Shown: positions 1 to 8,471, counted from the stretch's first letter. The stretch: 64,000 nucleotides of DNA from Corticibacter populi (GCF_004217315.1 NZ_SGWR01000003.1:62001-126000), one strand, 5' to 3'. The notes: a model not told the origin generated them from the letters alone. Program-made: numbers and translations.

Positions 1-1140
1 GGATGTATCGGGTGGAGGTGGTGCCCGTGCCAATGCGGGCACGGCTTTTGACGGCGCACAGCTGGAATGCGTGCGAGAACGCCACCATTCCTTGGCGCAG
101 CGCCTCAAGGCGATAAGCGCACTGCCTGCAATCGCCACAGCTGACGTCGCAGGAAGGGCGACTGGCACAGGCCTGCAAAGATGCGCTGGTCGTGCCGGAG
201 CAAGAGGACCTGCGGCCGCCGGCACTTCCTCGGCTTGTTCCATCGACGAAGCGCCTGGTGCGGTCTTTTGCCTCCCTGCCAATCCTTGCATGGGCAAGGT
301 AAAGTCAACAGAGCATAGACTTTCTGCCGCTTCATCGTTCGGACCGTCTGCCTGCAGACCCACCCCATCAACGGCGTGGTGGGCGGACGCCGGCGTGGGG
401 GCTTGCCCCTGCTGCTGCATGCTGGGCTGGAATGCATCCGGGAGGATGCGCCCAAGAAAGGATTCCGGATCCTGTTCGATCGCCTGCGCAATAACCGGCC
501 AGGTTGGATCGCTCAAGATTTGGGGGGTGTTGCTGCGGTAGTGATCCAGTATGCGCGCGATGATGGCTTGGCGTCGGGCGCCCTTCGCCTTGCCTCGACG
601 CTGGAGCCCATGCCGGCTAGCCACTTCACTGAAAAAAGACGCGCCGTATTGTCGTAACACCGGGCCTTTACCGGCTACGTCCGCTCCCCGCATCCTTCCC
701 TCAATCAAGGGCAGGATAATCACATGCATGTGCGGCGCACCTTCGTCAAGGTGCACATCTGCGCTCAGCACGTTTTCAGGCACGCAGACGTGGCGATGAA
801 TCCACTCCAGGCAATCCTGAAAGTACTGCCGCTGATCCCCCAAAAACTCACTGGGCAGGCTGAAGAGAAACTCAACCGCATGCACCGCGTTCTTGCGCAA
901 CGGCTTCAAGCCCTTGCCATTGCCCAGTCCCGCAGCGCGCAGCTTGCGTCGCGCCTTCTCCTGCGTCTCACGGGCTGTAGCGAAGGGCGTGAGGCAATAG
1001 TTGCGATGACTTCTGCTGCGGTCAATGCCCTTGCCATATTGCTCGCGCTTGTTATGCCGACACGCAGCACCGAACGTCGATGGGGAATTGATTTTTTGTA
1101 CCCGCATGAACAGAGCGGGGGACCCTGAGTTGCCCGCCAT
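1..1140 (-). CDS. MobV/Pre-family relaxase, C-terminus beyond the left edge
   Basis: An open frame runs from an ATG at 1140 to base 1 without a stop (380 codons visible). Residues 29-33 read HNKRE, the N-terminal MobV motif. Residues 130-139 read HLDEGAPHMH, the HxDExxPHxH metal-binding signature of MobV/Pre relaxases, which nick oriT to start mobilization. The visible C-terminal part is Pro/Ala-rich and low in complexity. The ATG lies 6 bp after the stop of the upstream HTH gene, so the two probably form one transcript. With the integrase this marks a small mobilizable element that borrows another element's transfer channel. The family call rests on motifs read directly; the rest of the protein is outside the window. 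Confidence 0.85.
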   Translation of the reverse strand, partial: MAGNSGSPALFMRVQKINSPSTFGAACRHNKREQYGKGIDRSRSHRNYCLTPFATARETQEKARRKLRAAGLGNGKGLKPLRKNAVHAVEFLFSLPSEFLGDQRQYFQDCLEWIHRHVCVPENVLSADVHLDEGAPHMHVIILPLIEGRMRGADVAGKGPVLRQYGASFFSEVASRHGLQRRGKAKGARRQAIIARILDHYRSNTPQILSDPTWPVIAQAIEQDPESFLGRILPDAFQPSMQQQGQAPTPASAHHAVDGVGLQADGPNDEAAESLCSVDFTLPMQGLAGRQKTAPGASSMEQAEEVPAAAGPLAPARPAHLCRPVPVALPATSAVAIAGSALIALRRCAKEWWRSRTHSSCAPSKAVPALARAPPPPDTS

Positions 1141-1146
1141 GGCGGA

Positions 1147-1368
1147 TTACTCCTGGGTCAGCTGCAACACACGGCGAAGTTCAGCGACAGGCCATGCAAG
1201 CCGCCCATTGATTCGAATGGGGCGTATCGGGCCGTTTTCCTTGCAGGCCCAGATGCGCAATGTCTGGGGTTTGCGATTGAGATGTGCGGCAGCTTCTGCC
1301 GTCGAGAGTGCAGACCGCAGTTCGCGGTCCAGAGAGCATGGAATGGTGTGCGCAATCGTCATGGTCAT
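1147..1368 (-). CDS. Small HTH DNA-binding protein (excisionase/AlpA-like)
   Basis: This 73-residue protein has a MerR/excisionase-type winged helix-turn-helix over residues 20-60 (STAEAAAHLNRKPQTLRIWA, then a wing with RINGRLAWP). Such proteins commonly act as recombination directionality factors or regulators of integrase or mob genes. It lies just upstream of the MobV gene on the same strand. A role in excision of the tRNA-Lys element or in control of mob is inferred from context only. Confidence 0.7.
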   Translation of the reverse strand: MTMTIAHTIPCSLDRELRSALSTAEAAAHLNRKPQTLRIWACKENGPIRPIRINGRLAWPVAELRRVLQLTQE

Positions 1369-1509
1369 CAGCTTTTGACGAGACGCATGCCTGACGAACA
1401 GGCAAGCGTCAATCCCAAAACACTGAGCACTCCTGCGCTACAGCTTCCCACGTTGGTCGCCCAATCAGGCAATCAACACTTCTATCTTACTGCATTCTTT
1501 GGTGAATCA

Positions 1510-1794
1510 TCAACATCGCACGCGATCTACGCTGCATCGCCACTCATGCAACTGCATGCTGGTGCGAACTGCTAAAGCTAGCGCCTTCGCTGGCTTGGCA
1601 TCTGGCCTGCCGAGAACACCTCGCTTCGGCTTGGAGATTTTCACAACAGGCGCCATGCCCGCCATCGCAGCGATGTCCATCAGTGTGTCCAGCGAGAAAA
1701 GGGTGATCTTTCCCCGCACCAGATCCGATACGCGTGGCTGTGTCACGCCAAACAACGCGGTCGCCTCGGCCTCCTGCGTCAGGCCCTGCTCCAC
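1510..1794 (-). pseudogene. XRE-family regulator, 5'-truncated
   Basis: The frame carries the core of a small XRE repressor of the HigA/COG5606 type (LFGVTQPRVSDLVRGK, then FSLDTL). Intact relatives have about 35-40 further residues before this point. The only available start is a GTG directly after the integrase stop, and the upstream frame is closed by that TAG. The integrase reading frame continues in phase into this frame, separated by the TAG and one glycine codon. The residues after the HTH are basic and end without a recognisable domain. Most likely a remnant fused next to the integrase by recombination. It could still be expressed as a short HTH protein from the GTG. Confidence 0.6.
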
Positions 1795-1797
1795 GCC

Positions 1798-3105
1798 CTA
1801 TCCATTGCCGTCCTGTGGTTGCGTCAGCAGTCGATAAAGCGTCTGCAGCGCTTCAAGCTTTTCGTCCATATACTCATGGCCGTCGTAATGCCGGGCCTGC
1901 ACGCCTGTAATGCCATGGCTTTGAATGCGGCCACGAATGTCGGCGGCAACCCGCGCGCTTGCCAGCAAGGTTTCCACACCCGAACGCAGCCTTTTGGCCT
2001 GAAAGCCAGGGATCCTCTCGCCTGCCGCCTGCGCAGCCCAATGGCTCAGTGTGGTGGGCGCAACGTGCGTGTGGCCACCATCGGTGGAGAATGCCCACTC
2101 GCCCGCAGGCTCGCACTCGGCCAGCGCCTTGGCGGCAGCCGCAGTCAGCGGCACGACGTGGGGCCGAGGGGGATGCCCGGGCCTCCCCTTGGTGTCATAC
2201 AGCAGGATGGATTCCGCGCTGATGTCGGCCGTGCGCAAGCGCACAAACTGCGCGATGCGCTGCCCTCCGGTCAACAGGTGCACGCGCAGCAGCGCACCTT
2301 TGAAGCCTTCCACCGCACAGATGGCACGCCAATACTCACGCAGTCGCTGTGCCGTCAAGGGCCGCTTGTCCGGGCGGTTTGCTGCTTCATCGGGGGCGGT
2401 GTCGGCCACGGGATTGCTGACAATGCCGTAGTCCATGAAGGCGACAGGAATGGAAGGCTTGGATTTGGCCGCCTTGGCGATCTGGTAGGCACTGCGCATA
2501 TAGGCCCTGAGCTTGTTGGCCGTGCGCGCTTTGCCAGCTTCGATCAGCTTGCGCATCATGGCGGCAACCTGCTCACTGGTTACCTCCCGAGCGGGCATTG
2601 CGGCGATCTCTGGCCAGGCGGATTTGACGTGCAAGTTGAAGATGCTGCGCGCATCGGCGTGCGATGAGCGGCCCATATCCTTCAGATAGTGGCAGTACGC
2701 ATCCAGCAACCGCGCCAAGGTGAACTGTGCAGCGCGCTCGCACGCTTGTGCCTGTTGGCGCAGCCGCTGCTGTTCTGCCTGCTTTTGACGCGCAACCTCA
2801 CGGGGATCGATACCGGCGTCGATCATGACTGCCAGGCGACGCGCCTCCGTGCGCGCCTGTTCAATGCTCCATGCGTGGACATCGCCGATGGTGAGGCGGA
2901 TGGTCTGGCGGTTGAGCTTGCGCTCGAACACAAAGGATTTGGCGCCGTTACTAGTCACGCGCACCCGCAGGGCGGGAACCTCACTGTCACGCAGGAAGGC
3001 CTGCGTCTTGCCGTCGACCGGACAGCGCAAGCGCGCAATGGCGCCCGCCGTCAGGTTGACGCGCTCGGCTAGATCGGGGGATTCAGTTTTCTTGGGTCGT
3101 GCCAT
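1798..3105 (-). CDS. P4-type tyrosine integrase
   Basis: The protein has 435 residues from the ATG at 3105 (a longer start at 3150 is less likely because the conserved part begins at MARPKK). It has the N-terminal arm-binding region of P4-type integrases (about residues 15-105), a coiled stretch, a core-binding domain and a catalytic domain. Arg283 lies in GGQRIAQ, the second box reads KRLRSG instead of the usual HxLRR, and the end reads QSHG, then RHYDGHEYMDEK with the likely nucleophilic tyrosine near 407. The lost histidine in box II appears to be a clade feature rather than damage, which is an inference. It would recombine at a tRNA 3' end; the tRNA-Lys half-gene at 3287-3335 is the likely att. 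Confidence 0.9.
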   Translation of the reverse strand: MARPKKTESPDLAERVNLTAGAIARLRCPVDGKTQAFLRDSEVPALRVRVTSNGAKSFVFERKLNRQTIRLTIGDVHAWSIEQARTEARRLAVMIDAGIDPREVARQKQAEQQRLRQQAQACERAAQFTLARLLDAYCHYLKDMGRSSHADARSIFNLHVKSAWPEIAAMPAREVTSEQVAAMMRKLIEAGKARTANKLRAYMRSAYQIAKAAKSKPSIPVAFMDYGIVSNPVADTAPDEAANRPDKRPLTAQRLREYWRAICAVEGFKGALLRVHLLTGGQRIAQFVRLRTADISAESILLYDTKGRPGHPPRPHVVPLTAAAAKALAECEPAGEWAFSTDGGHTHVAPTTLSHWAAQAAGERIPGFQAKRLRSGVETLLASARVAADIRGRIQSHGITGVQARHYDGHEYMDEKLEALQTLYRLLTQPQDGNG

Positions 3106-3286
3106 GCATTGCTCTCGCTGGTGGCTACAGGGCCGCATCCATGTAGCCACTGTGTAGCCAAGATTCTAGAATTTTTAGCAATGCGAATCAACGAAAGATG
3201 GTCAGACCTGCCGACAGTATTCACCTAACTCATTGATAATCAATGAAACCATCAACAAAGAAGAATACCAATAAAAATAGCGATTT

Positions 3287-3335
3287 CGGACTCTTAATCC
3301 GTTTGTCGTAGGTTCGATCCCTACAGGGCCCACCA
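3287..3335 (+). other. Attachment site: 3' half of tRNA-Lys(CUU)
   Basis: The sequence reads as the anticodon arm (stem CGGA/TCCG around CTCTTAA), T-arm (GTAGGTTCGATCCCTAC), acceptor strand GGGCCC and CCA of a tRNA-Lys with anticodon CUU. The bases to the left do not form a D-arm or 5' acceptor strand, so this is a half gene. Integration at a tRNA 3' end leaves such a copy at the distal end of the element. The intact tRNA should lie beyond the left edge. Confidence 0.8.
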
Positions 3336-3342
3336 AATATCC

Positions 3343-3372
3343 AAAGGCTTGGCGTCATGCGCCAGGCCTTTT
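3343..3372 (+). terminator. Rho-independent terminator after tRNA-Lys half
   Basis: An 11-bp stem (AAGGCTTGGCG with CGCCAGGCCTT, one G-U pair) is followed by a T run. It starts 8 bases after the CCA. It is most simply the original terminator of the chromosomal tRNA-Lys, so the chromosome lies to the right and the element to the left. Confidence 0.8.
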
Positions 3373-3417
3373 CGTTTGTGGCGTTGGCTTCGGGGGGGGC
3401 CTGTTGCCCGAATGGCG

Positions 3418-4638
3418 TCAACTGGCTGAACGGTCGATCGTTCCGACCTTTCCCAACGCGTTGCGCAGCATCACCTGGCCGATCAGGCTGGCCACCATGA
3501 GTGTGCTTGCGGCCGAGACGGCGTGGTTGCTGCCAACGCCGGCAAACAAGGTGCAGACAGCACCAATGAGCATCTGTCCGCAGCCGTAGAGGCCGGATGC
3601 AGCGCCGGCCATCTCCGGCTTCACGCTGATGGCCTCGGTCGCTGCTGCCGGGCTGGTCAAGCCGGCCGCGACGGAGAATGCAAAAGCCGGCACGACGAAG
3701 GATGCCACGCTTGGACCGGCCACCAAGCTGATACCCAGCATGCACAGGGCGCTCAGCAGGCTCAGGGCATTGGCGCCCAGCAACACGCGCCTGATGCTGA
3801 TGCGGCGCAGCAGATGGCGCGCCAGCATGTTGCCGAACACCATGCCAGCCATGATCAGCGCCAGGGAGAAACCGACTTCTTGCGATGGCCGTCCGAGCTG
3901 TTCCGAGAAAACAAAGGGCGCAGCGGCAATGACGGCATAGATGGAGGTCGTCGCAAAGCCGCCGCCCAGCGCAAAGCCCAGGTATTCCTTCGAGCGCAGC
4001 AGAGCCGCGTATTCGCGCAGCGCTGACGTGTGGTGCGCGGTCGCATCCGGTGGCCGGGTTTCTGGCAATTGCCACAGCGTGTAGGCGATGCTGATAAGGC
4101 CCAGCAGTGTCAGGAAGAGGAAGATCAGGCGCCAGCCGAGATGGCCGGCGAGCAGGCCGCCGATGATGGGGGCCAGGCCAGGGCCGATCACCACCATCAT
4201 GTTCATCAACGCCAGTCGCCCGGCAGCGTCCTGCGTGTCCCGCGTGGTGTCGCGCACGATGACGCGACCGAGCACCATGCCTGCGCAGCCTCCGAGTGCT
4301 GCCAGCAGTCGCGCCGCCACCAATGTCCAGACATCCGGCGCAGCCATGGCGGCTGCGCTGGCGAGGGTATACAGCAGCAGCCCTGCCAGCAGCGGCTTGC
4401 GACGGCCGAAATGGTCCGAGACGGGGCCGTAGATCAGCTGGCCGACGGCCAGGCCCATGATGTAGCAGCTGATGGTCAGCTGCATTTGCGAGGCTGACGC
4501 TCCGAGCGTGGCGGCGGCGGCGGGCAGCGCCGGCACGAAGATGTGCATGGCCAGCGTGCCGCTGAACGTCAGCAAGGCCAAACCCCACAGGGGGGGATCG
4601 GGCTTGCGCAAGGGCGCGGAAGACAGGCCTGAGGACAT
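3418..4638 (-). CDS. Bcr/CflA-family drug efflux transporter (MFS)
   Basis: This 406-residue major facilitator protein has about 12 hydrophobic segments. Between TM2 and TM3 it has the family motif YGPVSDHFGRRKP, and later LGRVIVRD and PIIGGLLAG. Family members exchange protons for chloramphenicol, bicyclomycin, sulfonamides or related compounds at the inner membrane. The gene starts 9 bases after a MarR-type regulator on the same strand, the usual regulator/pump arrangement. The pair probably belongs to the chromosome next to tRNA-Lys. Confidence 0.88.
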   Translation of the reverse strand: MSSGLSSAPLRKPDPPLWGLALLTFSGTLAMHIFVPALPAAAATLGASASQMQLTISCYIMGLAVGQLIYGPVSDHFGRRKPLLAGLLLYTLASAAAMAAPDVWTLVAARLLAALGGCAGMVLGRVIVRDTTRDTQDAAGRLALMNMMVVIGPGLAPIIGGLLAGHLGWRLIFLFLTLLGLISIAYTLWQLPETRPPDATAHHTSALREYAALLRSKEYLGFALGGGFATTSIYAVIAAAPFVFSEQLGRPSQEVGFSLALIMAGMVFGNMLARHLLRRISIRRVLLGANALSLLSALCMLGISLVAGPSVASFVVPAFAFSVAAGLTSPAAATEAISVKPEMAGAASGLYGCGQMLIGAVCTLFAGVGSNHAVSAASTLMVASLIGQVMLRNALGKVGTIDRSAS

Positions 4639-4647
4639 CGCCGGGCC

Positions 4648-5127
4648 TTATGTTTTCTGGTGATTGCCCAGCAGGCGCTGGATTTCCAGCAAGCCGGCCT
4701 GGGTGGTTGCGAGCACGTCGGCCGGGATGGCTGCGAACACGCGCCGGTGCAGCTGTGCGGAGGCATCCTCGGCCTGCAATGCGATCTGCCGCCCCTCATC
4801 GGTCAGGTGCAGCCGCTTGACACGTCGGTCCGCGGTGTCTTCCTGGCGGACGGTAAGCTGGGCTTTCTCGAGCGAGTCGAGCAGGCGAACGATCGAGGAG
4901 CGGTCCAGACCCATCAGATCGGCAAGATCGTTCTGCGAGAGGTTCTGTCGCGCCCGATGGATGTAGATCAGCGGGCGCCAGGTGGCTTCGGTCAGACCCA
5001 GCGGCGCAAGGATTTCGTTGATAGCCTTGCGCCACAGCCGGTTGAGTTGGCCCGCCAGCGCGCCAAGGGCCTCATAGTCACCGATGCTGGGTGTGGAATA
5101 GACGGGTGTCATGGCAACAGTTGGCAT
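4648..5127 (-). CDS. MarR-family transcriptional regulator
   Basis: A 159-residue protein from the ATG at 5127 (an ATG at 5112 is also possible; a longer frame to 5277 adds unconserved sequence). The winged helix has QNDLADLMGLDRSSIVRLLD for the recognition region and DRRVKRLHLTDEGR for the wing, both typical of MarR. It likely represses itself and the downstream Bcr/CflA pump and is released by aromatic ligands. An insertion sequence begins about 150 bp upstream and may have altered its promoter. Confidence 0.88.
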   Translation of the reverse strand: MPTVAMTPVYSTPSIGDYEALGALAGQLNRLWRKAINEILAPLGLTEATWRPLIYIHRARQNLSQNDLADLMGLDRSSIVRLLDSLEKAQLTVRQEDTADRRVKRLHLTDEGRQIALQAEDASAQLHRRVFAAIPADVLATTQAGLLEIQRLLGNHQKT

Positions 5128-5299
5128 TGCAACTGATTGGGCATTGTATTCCTTTGGCCGCTCCTGGCTGTCGGCATGGTCTGTGCCTGCGGGCAGGCCA
5201 TGAGGGGGATGGCGGAGGATGGTGACAAGATTGCTTGCCGGCAGGGTTGACCTGCCCCCTGTAGACGTACCAATCAAAAGTGGAAGTCCGGGTTGAAGA

Positions 5300-6137
5300 T
5301 TACTTGATGGGTTTCGGGGTTAATGGGAATTGAGTTGCATCGCCAGCGCGCTGGCGATGCAACTCGGCGAAGCGAGCCGGTGGAGTGCGTCAGAGGCTGC
5401 TGTGCGGCCTGACTTCGTTGTAGTCTGTTCGCCAGACGGCCACCGCTGTCCTGGCTTGCTGCAAAGTCTCGAACCAGCTCTCGTTCAAGTACTCATCACG
5501 GAACTTGCCATTGAAGCTCTCGATGTAGCCATTCTGCATGGGCCGTCCTGGCTGGATCAGGATGTGGCGGATGCCACGTGACTGCGCCCACGCCATGAAG
5601 GCCCGGCTGGTGAATTCCGGGCCGTTGTCAGTGCGCACCGCCTGCGGGTATCCACGAAACAGCGCAGCGCGGTCCAGTACCCGGGTCACGTACTGACCTG
5701 AGATGCCAAAGTCCACCGCAATCTCCACGCTCACAGTGGCTGAAATCGTCAGCCACTGTGAGGTACTTCAGACGTCTGCCACTCGAGAGGCTGTCGCTGA
5801 CGAAATCCATGCTCCAGACCTCGTTGAGCGTGCGTGCCAGTTGCAGCGGGACCCGCTCGTTGGCAGGGCATTTACCCTTCTTGCGACGACGCACAGCCAG
5901 GTTGGCCTGCCGGTAGAGGCGGTATACACGCTTGTGATTGACCCCGGGAAACTGCGCACGCAGCAGATCGTGGATGCGGCGGTAACCAAACCGGCGACGC
6001 CCGTGTGCGATCTCCACGATCTTTTCGTGCAGTTCCACGTTAGTCTGATCGGTCTGAGGCGGATGTCGGTAGCTGTCGCGGGAGAGCCCCACAAGAGGGC
6101 ACGCGCGGCGCTCGGAGAGATGGTGTTCGCTGACCAT
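5300..6137 (-). pseudogene. IS3-family transposase OrfB, frameshift and nonsense
   Basis: An rve-type DDE integrase-domain transposase. The first part runs from the ATG at 6137 (the frame itself opens at the orfA stop, consistent with programmed frameshifting) to the D of VWSMDF and on to TVADDFSH. Near 5735 one base is missing, and the sequence continues in another frame with VRTDNGPEFTS and NGKFRDEYLNE, which supply the remaining DDE residues. A TGA at 5390-5392 then cuts RPHSSL from a clearly homologous tail (RTPPARFAELH) that ends at 5300. Two independent lesions make loss of function near certain. Confidence 0.85.
5332..5365. repeat. 34-bp perfect palindrome in the IS tail
   Basis: Two 17-base arms (GAGTTGCATCGCCAGCG and its reverse complement) abut without a spacer. 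The palindrome lies within the remnant coding tail of orfB near the IS end. It could stop transcription or be a recombination product. Confidence 0.8.
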
Positions 6138-6169
6138 GAGCCCGATCGCCTCGCGCTTGGCCTGTGGGG

Positions 6170-6445
6170 CTAGCGCTTTACCCCCAGAACGCTCTTGAGT
6201 GCGTGCATGTCCAGGTGGGCCTCGGCCAGCAGCCGTTTGAGCTTGGCGTTCTCGGATTCGAGCTCACGCAGGCGCTGGGCCTCAGAGACCTGCATGCCGC
6301 CGAACTTGGCGCGCCACTTGTAAAACGTCGCGTCGCTGAAACCGCCATTGCGGCACAGCTCCTTGATCGGCATGCCGGCCTCGGCCTGCTTGAGGAAGCC
6401 GATGATCTGTTCCTCGCTGAATCTGCTCTTCTTCATGTCCGTCAT
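6170..6445 (-). CDS. IS3-family transposase OrfA
   Basis: This 91-residue protein is the helix-turn-helix half of an IS3/IS407-group transposase. Residues 5-50 form the HTH (FSEEQIIGFLKQAEAGMPIK, then FSDATFYKWRAKFGG) and the end is a leucine-zipper helix (RELESENAKLKRLLAEAHLD). It normally fuses to OrfB by -1 frameshifting. It is intact here, but its partner is broken. Confidence 0.9.
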   Translation of the reverse strand: MTDMKKSRFSEEQIIGFLKQAEAGMPIKELCRNGGFSDATFYKWRAKFGGMQVSEAQRLRELESENAKLKRLLAEAHLDMHALKSVLGVKR

Positions 6446-6881
6446 TCTCCTGGGGGTTGGCGGACTTCACTAACTTCAGACTGGTACGGCTGTTGGGGGC
6501 AGGTCAGGGTGTGCGGCCGCAACGAAGCATTGCTTACCAAAGCCGAAATGGAGCGGGTGAAGGGAACAGGAAGATACACCCAAGCCGCTGATTCCAAAGG
6601 GATTATTTGAACTCGATTTCCGAGTTGCGACCATATTTTGGCCCACGGACAATCACTTGACAAGCTCCTTTGTCCACGGACATCCAGCGAGCACCACCAA
6701 CCGCCACGATACGCTGATCACGCAACCTTCCAAGCTGGCCGTGCTGGCGCGATCACAGATCGTCGACTTCAGGAGTAACGGCACGATGACCGTGCCTACC
6801 ATCATGTCGGATCAGCCGTGCTCGGCCAGCACCAAGCCGTTACCGGCGCCTAGCGTATCCAGTTGCCCGCTACATCGTTGC

Positions 6882-7065
6882 GCGGGCAACTACCGCCACC
6901 ACAGCATGCATGGTCAGCGACGACGGTAGTTCGTGCGCCATGCTCGCAAACTGGGACTTCCTATCGAGCAGATCCGCAAGCTGATCTGCCTTTGGCGAGC
7001 GGCGCGAACACGCGTGTAGTTCGGCGGATGACGTGATCGGGGCGCACATTGCCAACATCGAGACA
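6882..7065 (+). pseudogene. MerR/CueR-family regulator remnant
   Basis: From 6882 the frame reads AGNYR, a stop, then FVRHARKLGLPIEQIRKLI and CLWR, which matches the second half of the MerR/CueR DNA-binding domain (RFIRRARDLGFS..). A stop follows. In the next frame, 7024-7065 gives ADDVIGAHIANIET, which matches the start of the MerR dimerization helix. No N-terminal winged helix or metal-binding tail was found. At least two stops and a frameshift make it non-functional. Confidence 0.55.
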
Positions 7066-7577
7066 TGACCGCGCTAGAAGTCGAGTGACCATTGCGCCAT
7101 GCGTCTACCCGCTCAAGCCTCTGAGGCGCACGCGCAACAGCAACCGTGAGCCTATTTCAGTCAGACAGCATGCCGCGCTGGTCTGAGCCGGCCTGGTGCA
7201 AGCCCCACCACATAGCCCTCCGCCATCTCCACCGGCGCAGATCAGCATGCAAGCCGTGGCGTCGAGACCGAGAACGAAACAGCTGATGCAAGAGCGGTCT
7301 TGCAGATAAATCACCAAGCAACAACGCTCACGTAAGCGGGTACAAGCCCTATCCCGATGCGGCCCGCCGTGGCCTGCATCGAGATTGGGCTCCCGCGACA
7401 ACCGGCAGTCAATAGCAAACGGTCTGTGATCACCAGGGACGGGGCATCTTTGCGATGAGCACGCGCGGGCACGCGCATTGGCTCGATCACCGCTCGCCCC
7501 CAACGAATTCATAGCGCCAGGAGCTTCCTGGCCCCAGGAGATTTGGATGTAGAGATTTGATCGTAGGAGATGGACGC
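7066..7577. other. Non-coding or decayed stretch left of the ICE
   Basis: No convincing gene is seen on either strand; the open frames have atypical composition. The left end of the conjugative element should lie in or near this stretch, but no tRNA fragment or repeat of a known att core was recognised. Confidence 0.5.
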
Positions 7578-8324
7578 ATGCACGACAGCCCTCCCATAGC
7601 CAAGGTCTACTATCGCCCCATCGAAGCAGCAATCCGTTGGGCAGGCTTACTTAAGTACAAGAAGTACATCATTGGCCTTATCACGTCGCCACCGAGTATG
7701 CCGGAGACAGTCGATTGCCCACGCTGGACCGAACTGCGGCTTTGCAATGAGCGCATCTACGACGCCATCTTCAATGGCGAGCTCCCCTACGGACACCTTG
7801 GAATCACGCGCAGCGATGAGGCGCTTTGGGATTCGCCCGATTTGACAATCAGGCACGTAGATCTCAAGCGCTGGATGACCCACCACTACCCCGAACAGCG
7901 ACCTGGATTCCTTTTCAGTCGTGCTGAGCGAATCTCTCATCCCACCATCACCCTGGAAACCGGACAAGCCCTGCTGGTCGAACGCCAAGCGCTGAAGGCG
8001 GAACTCGCGCAATGCCGTCAACAACTCCAGACGCTGAGAGAAGCGCACCAGAACCTTCTCAAGCAAAGTGAAACGATCCCTGCTTGCCATGAATGCCCGA
8101 TCACCGATCGGGCCGAGTCCACCTACCAGCACATCATCGGCGGCATGCTCGACCTGATGCTGAGCCAGTCGCCAGCTGGCACACCCTATTCAAGCTTCAA
8201 GAGCCAAGAGGCGATCGTCACTGCGCTGGTTGCGAATCATGGCGGGATCATGGGGATCGCCGAGCGCACGTTGAACGGGAAGTTCGCTCAGTCACGCCGC
8301 AAACTCCGCGCTGCCACCGGTTAG
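7578..8324 (+). CDS. Conserved ICE-end protein of unknown function
   Basis: A 248-residue protein, starting at the ATG at 7578 with AGGAG 8 bases upstream (a TTG at 7557 has no ribosome site). The first half has a compact segment (RLCNERIYDAIFNGELPYG) that looks like a small DNA-binding fold. A basic/Gln-rich coiled stretch (about residues 140-170) follows. The end (GIAERTLNGKFAQSRRKL) resembles HTH-like tails in ICE and phage proteins. No family was recognised. It lies directly upstream of the alpA operon, a position often held by regulators of ICE transfer, so a regulatory role is plausible but unproven. Confidence 0.7.
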   Translation: MHDSPPIAKVYYRPIEAAIRWAGLLKYKKYIIGLITSPPSMPETVDCPRWTELRLCNERIYDAIFNGELPYGHLGITRSDEALWDSPDLTIRHVDLKRWMTHHYPEQRPGFLFSRAERISHPTITLETGQALLVERQALKAELAQCRQQLQTLREAHQNLLKQSETIPACHECPITDRAESTYQHIIGGMLDLMLSQSPAGTPYSSFKSQEAIVTALVANHGGIMGIAERTLNGKFAQSRRKLRAATG

Positions 8325-8364
8325 CCTCCATCTCACTGATCACCACTTGCCGAAATTTGCAAGC

Positions 8365-8397
8365 TTGCATGTGCAGTCCGCAATATTGCATTTGCAG
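8365..8397 (+). promoter_or_regulatory. Direct repeats upstream of alpA
   Basis: TTGCATGTGCAG (8365-8376) and TTGCATTTGCAG (8386-8397) match at 11 of 12 positions and are spaced 21 bp, two helical turns. They lie in the AT-richer 147-bp gap before the alpA operon. They look like a regulator binding site at the operon promoter. No clear -10/-35 pair was assigned. Confidence 0.5.
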
Positions 8398-8471
8398 TGC
8401 ATTTCCTCAATTCGCTCTATTTAATGAGGGTCACGCCAACAAACGCCACTAAGCGTTAAGGAGTGACCGCC

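Larger units (their letters stand above)
5282..6470 (-). mobile_element. IS3-family insertion sequence (IS407-like), inactivated
   Basis: A 1.19-kb unit with the two-frame orfA/orfB layout of the IS3 family. Both proposed ends share the core GAAGTCCG as inverted copies (5283-5290 and 6461-6468). The outer ends are only approximate and no target duplication was found. The transposase frame is broken twice, so the copy should not move by itself. Confidence 0.75.

Noticed and set aside
71-1128. Several + strand open frames over the first kilobase
   Set aside because: The minus strand carries a continuous relaxase frame with the MobV signature; the + frames are its shadows.
3230-4588. 452-codon minus-strand frame beside the Bcr/CflA gene
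   Set aside because: It is the alternative frame of the transporter and reads through the tRNA half and its terminator.
6471-7577. tRNA-Gly type att core of ICEclc-like elements
   Set aside because: No sequence resembling the 18-bp tRNA-Gly end was found in this stretch on either strand by eye.
7105-7632. 175-codon minus-strand open frame
   Set aside because: Cys/Arg-rich composition without any domain, overlapping the start of the + strand ICE-end gene; treated as non-coding.
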